This document shows, piece by piece, positions 56,122 to 64,000 of a stretch of 64,000 bases of DNA. The DNA is taken from contig JAJEKV010000080.1 in the NCBI GenBank assembly GCA_021234155.1, forward strand, positions 1,660,182 to 1,724,181, read 5' to 3'. The position numbers and the translations under genes were made by a program. How positions within the stretch are numbered: position 1 is the first letter of the stretch; every line of letters starts with the position of its first letter. Origin of the DNA: Isoetes taiwanensis (taxonomy: Eukaryota > Streptophyta > Lycopodiopsida > Isoetales > Isoetaceae). The notes under the pieces were generated by a model, which was not told the origin of the DNA, ran no database searches, and saw nothing but the letters and a program-made list of their open reading frames with translations.

Positions 56122-56215
56122 TTTCTGGCTCGAGGGTAGGTAAATGTCATCTCTCGGTGGGTAAATGTCATCTCGCGGGTAGGTAAATGTCGGCTCGGGT
56201 AGGTAAATGTCTTTA
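56122..56215 (+). repeat. Four-unit GGTAGGTAAATGTC repeat
   Basis: The word GGTAGGTAAATGTC or a close variant occurs four times at about 25-base spacing, between the TGGTATTT array and the TATA box. It could be part of the promoter. Confidence 0.75.
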
Positions 56216-56257
56216 TCGATGAAGGGATATGCTTCTAAAACCCTAAATTCCATCACC

Positions 56258-56266
56258 TATAAATAG
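56258..56266 (+). promoter_or_regulatory. TATA box
   Basis: TATAAATAG lies 60 bases before an ATG at 56326, downstream of two repeat arrays. Spacing is the same as at the two TATA promoters near 41.7 and 42.8 kb. Confidence 0.6.
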
Positions 56267-56325
56267 TCACCCTCCATTCATTTTGCATTCCATCCGATTC
56301 TTGCAGCTTGTTTTGGTGAAGAACT

Positions 56326-56765
56326 ATGGAAGCTATAAGTTCGACCGAATCGATCCAAGAGGAGCTCATGATTCAGACCAAAGATAGTATGGAACCGTTT
56401 TTACTAGTAAGGCCATGCCCTCAGATGCAACTTCGCAGACATTTTTTCCCTCAGACATTTTTTCCTTCCTAACTTCGGTGGGATCTTCTATCTTGGTGTA
56501 GGAGCCGCCGAGAAGATGCTCGAGAAGGGAGTCACTTGATAACCCCCTCCTCCTGACGAGGAAGAGGACTACTTAGATGAGGATACAACAGTGATGAAGG
56601 TCTTGAAGAAGTACCGACGGCGTGAGAAAGCAATGAGGGCACTCCTTGAGGCCGCATCGCTTGTCTCAAGGATAAGAGTGTGTCTCCGTGAGATGGCTCG
56701 AGTTTGGAAGCACCACGTAAAAGGGATGGTGAAAATGATTCTAGACTCAACTATAAGATGGCCCT
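56326..56765 (+). pseudogene. Short acidic/helical ORF behind the array promoter
   Basis: The ATG at 56326 opens MEAISSTESIQEELMIQTKD and runs about 49 codons. After a frame change, PPPPDEEEDYLDEDTTVMKV, then RRREKAMRALLEAASLVSRI, continues to about 56765 and looks like an acidic linker followed by a helix. No family recognised. Probably one decayed gene driven from the TATA box at 56258. Confidence 0.4.
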
Positions 56766-56999
56766 AACCTTCTATACATAGAGTTGTGGTTCAAGGGGTG
56801 ATGGCGCAGGTCGCAGGACTTCACAAGCCAGTAAAACCGTGGCTCGAAAGCACGACAGAATACGTAGAGAGTTGTTTCTACTGAGGTCCTATGGTTGAGA
56901 TCGAACCGTTGTTTTTCCAATGTGATGGTTTATCATAATCTAATGTTTGCTCTCAAATGTATGCTTTGTTTTTTCAAATTTACACTTCATTTTTTCAAA

Positions 57000-57740
57000 A
57001 TCACACTTGGTATTTCGTGCAAGATACTAAGGTATTTCCGCCAAAGACCTTGGTATTTCTCGCCAAAGACTTTGGTATTTCCTCGCCAATACCTTGGTAT
57101 TTCTCGCCGTACAAAGGTATTTCTAGCCGTGTGGTATTTCCGCCAAATACCTTGGTATTTTGCCATATACCTTGGTATTTCCCGCCAAATGCATATAAAA
57201 ACAAGATACACCTTGGTATTTCCGCCATATACATGGTATTTCTCGCCACGCCTTTGGTATTTTCGGCCAAAACCATGGTATTTCCGCCAGGTACCAGGTA
57301 TTTTTTCGCCAAATACCTTGGTATTTTTGCCATATACCTTGGTATTTCCCCGCCAAATGCATATAAAACAAGATAACATAACCGGTATTTCCGCCATATA
57401 CATGGTATTTCCGCCATCGCCTTCAGATTTCTCGCCAAAAGCATGGTATTTCGGGCCGATTCCTAGGTATTTCGCCAATACCTTGGTATATCCCGGCCAA
57501 TACCTTGGTATTTCGTGCCAATACCTTGGTATTTCCGCCGACACCATGGTATTTCTGGCCCCTGCCTTGGTATTTCTGGCCAGACACCATGGTATTTCTG
57601 GCCATTGCCTTGGTATTTCTCGCCAGTAACTTGGTATTTCTGGCCAATACCTTGGTATTTCAGGCCAATTTGGTATTTCGCCAAATACCTTGGGTAGTTG
57701 GGGCCGCATCTTTGGTATTTTGCAAAACCCCGCTACTATT
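57000..57740 (+). repeat. 20-bp minisatellite, TGGTATTT array 2
   Basis: About 33 units of the same family as the first array. A higher-order repeat is visible: a block including CCAAATGCATATAAAAACAA occurs near 57183 and again, one base shorter in its A run, near 57353, about 170 bases apart. Toward the right the units read TGGTATTTCTGGCC most regularly. Confidence 0.9.
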
Positions 57741-58229
57741 TCGCCGCCGAAATGTTGTTACTCGACAATTGCAATTAAAGCCGCTTTGGTATTTCGGGTA
57801 GCACATGCATACATAAGCATGGTAAATTTGTTCGGCAACGTAAATAGAAGGCCATGTCGCCGCGAAAATCTGCCGTAATGCCGCCACAAGTAACGTAAAA
57901 AGGCCACAATGTCGTTTAAAAATTGGCCAAGCATAAAAAGAATTGCTGAAAAAGTTCAAATAGATGTTCAAAAACTAAACAAGCAAATGATTCTTTCACA
58001 TTTCGTAATCAAAGTTCGTGAAATTTCAAATGGTCTTTGGTGGTTTCTTTGCCTCAGATCACAGCCTCATGTAGTTTTGCCCAAAGATCATACCGAAGTG
58101 CACCCAAGTAGCTTTGCAACATCCACCTTCCAAACCAATCGTGGGTCACCGTGATAGTGAAGCCGCATTTTTAGCATAAACAATGAATAGAGTGAACTCT
58201 ATAAAATCATACAATACATGGTTTTAACC
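57741..58229. other. Unannotated spacer
   Basis: No gene recognised. It separates array 2 from the C-terminal end of the minus-strand protease. Confidence 0.4.
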
Positions 58230-60494
58230 GAACAGTCAATTTGCGCATCATTTAGAATAAAGTCCCTAATGAAACACCGGCATATACAAGAGTATACACT
58301 CCACAACCGGAACCATTTTCTTGCTCTGACAACGATTTCCACCGGGTTGGATGTCAACCCATTCTCAAGCGTGGGTGTCCCAAATTTGATGGATCTCTTT
58401 TATCAACCTCGAGACATGTGGAACTATCTAATTTCGTAATTATATAAATACGTAATTGGGTAATGAGTGATAGAAATAGCAACGGATTCATACTCGTGAT
58501 ATTTCACGGATATCTCAACGTAATGCCAATTCCCCGAGGGAGTCAAAATGCAAAGAAAGTGGGATGTGGAGCTCCAAGAGAGTCCCAAGACCTCCCTCCC
58601 AATCGGCAACAATAAACATATAGGCTCCAATGATGGTCGCAATTAATCAATCGTAATTTACTACTTATAAACATATCATAAATTATGAATAGCCAAAGTC
58701 TTTGGAAAGGATAACCTTCTACAAACAAGCCAATAGAAGAGGGGTGGCTCTCGGTTTGGCAGTGAATCGCCTTCCTCCGTGATGGACTTAACCTTCTTCA
58801 TGTATGTGTCCACAATGGCCGGGTGGAAGAAGACATGAGATCTTCTCCCAGACCCAGATCGTATGAGAGACAACCCCCGTGAAGATTTATGAATTCAAAG
58901 GCAAGAATGAAATAAATGAGAAAGAGTGACACTTACATGAGATATGCTCCCACGCATTGCTCATTCAGCCAAGATTGTCCCATCTTCTCGTGAATATCCG
59001 CACTGGATGCTCGAATGAGAAGGCCCCATCTTGATCTATCACAAATTCACCTTTTGGATCCGAGACCGTAGGCCAAAGTAAGGCCCCTCAAATGGATGTG
59101 CCATTGTGCATTGTAGGCTAGAATTGGAGCAGATTTGGTGCTCTTCCCCTTCTTTTTGGTTAGCCCATTCCAAAGTGATGAGGTCATCCAAGTGCATAAA
59201 AAAATCAAAAGAAAGAAGGAAGTCATCCGGCCATGGTCACCATCGCTCTCCCCGACACCTCTGATCACCAATACCTGGCCATCTTCCAATACCAAGTATG
59301 TGGATATTCCGTGCACGGGTGATGAAGCAACACCCACTTGTTCTGGATGAGAGAAATTAGAACCCATCCTCAACTTTGGTTTTTGAGGTGCTTTGAAAGT
59401 CATACCGCCAGCCTATAAATTTGCTTAGCTGAAAGTGACCGTGTGGAAGGGGATCCATGCCCGCCCGCTCCACTCAAACCGCCACAAGTTGAAGTAACTT
59501 CGCCTCGCAATCCCTCCTTGCATACCTCTAAATTACCCAACCTTTCTGGCCCACCCAATCTTTTCTCGGCCCACCTCATCCAGCCATAATTCTCAGGTAA
59601 TGTACCTCTCATACCAGGTAATTTTTTTGTTCTTTTCATTCTCCCACTCCAGCCTTCCTCCCGAAAGCAACATAATCCTCAAGATATTGCACCAAAGTTT
59701 TCTCCTTCTCCTCACCATCCGAATGTTCTCCAAAGATAGCCCGATTTCACAACCCAAAGCTAGTTCCCCGACATCTCTTCAAAAATTGCATGTATTCACC
59801 TTGTACTTGTATTCGGATCCAAGGCATTCCTCAAGAAGTATTGCTGCATGTCCCGACCTTCCCCTTCTTTTTGCTTCACTACAAGAAGCCTTTTTCTACC
59901 CTTTGAGAGCTTCTACAATAACGTCTCCATTCATGCACCTTAAGAAGGTGCTCCCCGCACTCTCCGCTTTTACGATGACCATACACAACCATGAAAACAA
60001 AACAAATATGCTTTGCCTTCTTCCTATCAGAGTAATACCTCGCCGGGGCTCAAGTCCTGGCCGATTCCTCCGAAGTCCTCATCCGAGTAGGCCGCTACCA
60101 CTTCGTGAAGTATGGGTTTCCCGAACCGGGCTGACCCTCTCTCGCCCGCTTCACTTTCTTGATCACTCAATGAGCCCGGATGCAAAGGAGTTATCCTGCT
60201 TTTTCATCCTTTTGCCTTTTGCATTGGCTTTCGAGCGCCCGCCCCGGCCGCCTCCATCATCTCCTCCTCCCCTCGGGAAAATGCTCTTTCATTGCCCTCA
60301 TTCTCTTCCACAACATAATCCCGGATCACTATCATCCGGATCCGCTCGTTGCTCTTCCTTTCACTTTCCACTTCCATTCCTTTTGACCAATCCGGCTTCA
60401 TCCCCTTCCTCTCACGGAGATTTCTCGACGTAATAGAAGTAGGATGAGCTCCAACTATCATCCTCACTCCCATTTTATGGCCCTTGGGCACCAC
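58230..60494 (-). pseudogene. Ulp1/C48 cysteine protease, decayed
   Basis: Reading on the minus strand: an acidic N-terminal region (60494-59600, with stretches such as VVEENEGNERAFSRGEEEMM), a middle part (59403-59047), WLNEQCVGAYL near 58960, FFHPAIVDTYMKKV near 58830, then INCDHHWSLYV near 58640 (catalytic His), LGxWHYVEIS with an LDSLG-like Asp block near 58530, and QENGSGCGVYSCICRCFIRD near 58310-58240 (catalytic Gln and Cys). This is the Ulp1 SUMO-protease layout: WLND/E, HHW, D, Q and GxCGVY. Frames shift at least six times. Ulp1-like domains are known to be carried by Kaonashi-type MULEs in plants, and a MULE transposase lies 4 kb away. The plus-strand frame at 59600-60433 is its shadow. 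Confidence 0.75.
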
Positions 60495-60839
60495 GCTGCT
60501 GTACTACGGGCTGTGTCGAACCGGGCCATAGCGCACCAAGTGCCTCGCTGTGGCCGAACCGCCATGGCGCTTCACGGAACCCGGAAGTCGCCATAGCGCG
60601 ACACCAATGTCGCCGAATCGATCCACAATAGCGCACGTTAATAGAACCCTCTTTTTTTCGAAAAGAGCTACAACAACCTTGTTTTTGAAAGAGTGCTCGT
60701 ACAACAGCTAGGTGTTTTTTGGCAGACAACTATTGTCGATCATTAGATACCTGCCCCCAATTTAAAAAATCTGATGATGATAGTTCCGACAGCCGCATGA
60801 CGTAAATTGACATATATACCGTAATGTTTGAGAATATCA
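60495..60839. other. Unannotated DNA with CATAGCGC words
   Basis: The words CCATAGCGC or CAATAGCGC occur three times between 60525 and 60640. No gene recognised. Confidence 0.35.
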
Positions 60840-60857
60840 TAAATAAAGATTTCACGG

Positions 60858-60965
60858 CCCAAATACCATGGTATAAGGCCGTAAATACCATTGGTATATG
60901 GCCAGAGATACCATGATATATGGCCTTAAATACCATGGTCTATGTCCGAAATACCATGGTACCAT
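60858..60965 (-). repeat. TGGTATTT array 3, inverted
   Basis: About five units of the minisatellite seen at 55.3 and 57.0 kb, here on the minus strand (plus strand: AAATACCATGGTATAAGGCC and similar). It lies beyond the protease, so the three arrays enclose the Ulp1-like gene on both sides, in opposite orientation. Confidence 0.85.
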
Positions 60966-62110
60966 GGCAAGAACTGCTGTCCGCCTTTCTAGGCCTAGGT
61001 TTTCTCGATTGATTAGGCAACCTGCTTAAAGTAGTGCGAGAAAAGCTCTAGGGTGATTGAGGCAATCGCCATCTTAGAGCGTAATAATAAGCGTGGATTT
61101 GCGTTAGAAGTTTTAAATCATTACCTCCCGTTTGTAGAAATCAATCACCGTAAGCATGTGCGATACGAGAATTTGGTTGCATCTTTCTGTTAGGCCATTT
61201 CATCGGGCCTTTTGGATATGCAGAGGTTTGGGCACCGGCTACTGCTCGCTTTTAAGAGGTCGGGTTGCCTCCATATGTGACCCCAAGTCTCTAGGTAATA
61301 ATTTTTTTTCTTATTATTGTTGATTCCGAGGCCACCTGTGGAGCAGCTTGGTCTCGCATGGAGTGGCACGTATGGGAGGGGCCTATGTTTTGTTCCAACA
61401 TTATGCTCCGTGTTTCTCTTCGCAGGGCTTACCGCAGCTTAGAGTGCCATGTTGGCTTCAAAACCGGATCCGCCTCCGTGAGATGATGGTGCCTCGAAGT
61501 TTCTAGTGGCCATGGCCAAAGGCCCGGGGAACTCACATAGCGCACTCGGACAGGGTGCACCACGATATGTGTAGGTATTCCCAAAGATGAGATGGTATGG
61601 TGATTTTTATTCTTACTTCCAGCTTGGACTTGCTTAATGGGGAGAGCTTTTGGCAATGTTTCCTCGCTAAGCATAGCTTCACCAAAGATAAACCTCACTC
61701 AAAGATCCAAGCAAAGAGAAGCAAATAGTGGTTGGGTGGGGCCACCCCCTCAAGACTTGTTCCCCCGTGGTTGAAGGTTGGGAGCGTGTGGGCAATCCGT
61801 AGACACAACCCCAACCCTCCCTCTCGCATGGTGGGATCCCGAGGTCTCAGAGGGAGACTTGCATGCATTGAAGAGTTGCAAAAGCAGTAAAAAAGGAAGG
61901 GTGGCAACATGTTGTTTCTAGGAGGCGAGCCTGGGGAGAGTTCCTCAAGAGGGTCACTTAGCCCATCTGCAGCCCACCTGCATGTGTCCCTCCTCAAGTG
62001 GATCGAATGGTGATTGATCGTGTAGTCCAGAACTTTTCTTCCCCGGGCGGATAGTGTTGAGGCATGTGAGGTTTTACAAGGGGATCCCGGACCCCTTGGT
62101 GCACAACGCA
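60966..62110 (+). other. Possible LINE 5' region or ORF1, unresolved
   Basis: Broken frames without a clear domain precede the endonuclease of the second LINE. A run reading VLRHVRFYKG, then PDPLVHNAPTWIRKF ends just before it. I cannot assign a CCHC knuckle here. Confidence 0.3.
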
Positions 62111-62114
62111 CCCA

Positions 62115-64000
62115 CATGGATAAGAAAATTTATCTTGGAATGTGAGAGGCATCAAATCCTCTCCTAATAAGCGAGCACGCCTCGCCATGGTCGGAAGAAT
62201 CTTAATCCGTGATATCTTGTGTTTGCAGGAGCATAAATGTGCTAGGGGGATATTACCAACCTAATGAATATCTTGGGTAATCAAGACGCGGGCTGCAAAA
62301 TGCTACAACGGGCGCGAGCTGTGGGAGGTAATTTTGATTTGTTGGAAAATGGGTGTACATGTAACCTTTCACCCACGATAGCCAAGGCCAAGGGCCATTA
62401 AATGGAAGGAGGGCCAACCGAGGGGGCTTATCGAATGTGTATGCACCAATTGGGGCCACCGCAGAGGTTGCTTATGGGCACACCATGTAAATAAGCTCCA
62501 ATCCTTTGGTATGGGTTCTACATGGTTTGTCCCGGGTGACTTTAACATGGTGGAGCTCCCGTGAGGACGTGCATGGTATTGGTTCGGGATATTGTGCGTG
62601 GTTTTGAGCGTGACCAATGGCTTAGGTTTGTGCAGGAGTGGGGTTTGATAGAGCTTCCTGGGATCGTAATTTTACTTGGTGCAATAATTGGTCGGGGCAT
62701 GGTAGGGCATACTCTAGGCTAGATAGAGTTTATGGCACTCCAGTTAGCCTTTGGATTATGCTCCAGCCTTCACTAGGTGAATGTTCGCCACCGCCGCCTC
62801 ATCACACTCCCCGCATCATTCAATGGGTTTCATGACCACCCACCGCGCCTCTCAGACGGCTTTTAAGCTTAACACAAGCTTTCTTCAGATCCAGAGTTCA
62901 CGTACCGCCCCAGAAGCTCATTTGGCGCCAGCATATTCAGCCAGATATTTGGAATGAGTGCAATGGTTACAAAGATTGGCTAGGTAAAACAGCTTGCAAA
63001 AAGAATGGGGCGCAAAAGGCTTTGGCCTGGCCGCAGTTGGATGCCTTATATATGAACCGAGTCTCTTAGAGGGCGGGTCTCGATGGTTTTGCGGAGCAGC
63101 AGGTGCTTCGGCCGATCGAGGTTAAGGAGGAGGCCAAGGTGTCGCAGCCGGTCAAAGCAGTTTGACGTGGTTGAAGTACCGACACTTGCTCTAAAAGTCT
63201 TTTTTCCCGAAAGCAGCCCGCCAGAAGAAGTATGTAGCAGCCTATGGTCGACATATAGTTACACCCCCCAGGAGTGTTGTTGCAAGAACTAGATGCTATC
63301 AAGGCCTTTGTAGCAACAAGACTATGAAACATTTTCAAGGAGAGCCCGCTTCCTCACAGAGTGTTTTTCAAGAGTCTGGCCGCCGCCAAGGTATCGCTTT
63401 TAAGAATCTCACCTTCAAAGACAGAGCTTAGAGGAGCCGCTGACAAGGTGAGTTGGGGATGCATGTCACCGTTGGTTCTAATAAGTGTCCCGGATTAGAT
63501 GGAATACCAAAGGAGTTTTTTCGTGGCACCGGGAATGGGTGGGGACTCCTGCGGGTGGTGTGTATGTGGATCTTTGGGGAATAACTTGATGCATCCTTCT
63601 GAATACATGTGTTGTATTTCACTTATACCCAAGTGTAAGCATCCTAAAACCATCAATGACCGGAGGCCTATTACCTTGTTGTCCCAGGGTGTATAAAATC
63701 ATTGCTAAGGTTTTGGCCGAGAGGCTTAAGCCAAGATTTAGTTCACGCTTTATTAGTGCAGAAAGTACCGTTTTATACCACAAATGGAACATTCTTCATA
63801 ATGTGGTCCGCTTTGAGGGAGTGCATTGGGCCAGAGGGATGAGGCAAACCCCTTTGTTTTTCTTTTTGTCGGATTTTGCCAAGGCTTATGACAAGAAAGC
63901 ACGGGCGCTTGGCGATATGATGCGTGCCTTTGTGTGGACCTAGTTTCGTGGAAACGGTTATGAAGTCGCGACGGTTCCGCTAGGGCTTACGCCAGTTGGG
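62115..64000 (+). pseudogene. Second LINE: endonuclease and RT, decayed, cut by window end
   Basis: The reading starts LSWNVRGIKSSPNKRARLAM, then LCLQEHK (APE endonuclease N-terminus), then across frame shifts ERDQWLRFVQEWGLIELPG and FTWCNNWSGHGRAYSRLDRV (endonuclease C-terminus). The RT begins near 63480 with CPGLDGIPKEFF, then INDRRPITLL, YKIIAKVLAERLKPR, RFISAE and LSDFAKAYD near 63870. The catalytic YADD would lie beyond 64000. The sequence is clearly different from the first LINE (for example GLDGIPKEFF against GPDGIPPEFY). Many frameshifts; not functional as written. Confidence 0.8.

Noticed and set aside
55275-57801. Frames of 100-240 codons on both strands in the TGGTATTT arrays
   Set aside because: Peptides only cycle the 20-bp unit through three frames; no start context, no domain and equal openness on both strands.
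59600-60433. 277-codon plus-strand frame, the longest single frame in the last 10 kb
   Set aside because: It is Ser/Pro/Leu-rich without a domain and mirrors the acidic N-terminal region of the minus-strand Ulp1-like gene, whose catalytic motifs are recognisable.

Overview
This window is nuclear DNA from a land plant with a large, transposon-rich genome. The evidence is plant L1-type LINEs, a Ty3/gypsy remnant, Mutator-like elements, Helitron-type 3' ends, and fragments of plant-type genes (SKU5-like oxidase, DEG protease, RPD3-class histone deacetylase, P450). The mix, including a DUF7869-type transposase and a Crypton/KIAA1958-like tyrosine recombinase with introns, would suit a non-seed plant such as a fern. 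That placement is an impression and no search was run. I see no bacterial operons, rRNA, tRNA gene or CRISPR.

Layout. 0-8.7 kb: short duplications, a Helitron-type end, a broken Ty3/gypsy polyprotein cut after RNase H (1.84-4.32 kb) with a tail-only retro-insertion inside it, then a hairpin-rich repeat (4.56-5.31 kb) whose inverted partner lies at 27-28.6 kb. 8.7-20.8 kb: one LINE on the minus strand, bounded by a perfect 30-bp direct repeat. Its ORF1 is split by a 3.3-kb element with a perfect 9-bp target duplication and short terminal inverted repeats. That element is a Pack-MULE carrying pieces of three host genes (SKU5-like, DEG, HDAC), all on the minus strand. 20.8-23.0 kb: a second non-autonomous element with telomere-like repeats in its inverted termini and a P450 fragment. 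23-29.6 kb: dispersed and tandem repeats, including an array of CACC/GGTG hairpins. 29.6-33.4 kb: a microsatellite and unannotated DNA.

33.4-37 kb: the last two exons of a TRAF-type zinc-finger gene (minus), two hairpins with an identical core, then an intron-bearing tyrosine recombinase gene (plus) that looks Crypton-like but carries several breaks. 38.4-41.4 kb: a decayed DUF7869-type transposase (minus). 41.6-50 kb: two related TATA promoters, short spliced or broken ORFs, a recurring GC-rich motif and a decayed FCP1/NIF-like phosphatase domain. 51-60.5 kb: a decayed MULE transposase with a SWIM finger (plus) and a decayed Ulp1/C48 protease (minus), separated by two large 20-bp minisatellite arrays, the first immediately upstream of a TATA box. 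61-64 kb: a second, decayed LINE on the plus strand that runs off the window.

No gene here can be called a certainly functional host gene. The best candidates are the TRAF-type gene (last exon intact, next exon with one frame break) and the tyrosine recombinase (catalytic block intact apart from a stop soon after it). Most coding matter is transposon protein or captured host exons. Many near-intact frames are broken by single-base changes, which may be decay or uncorrected assembly error.
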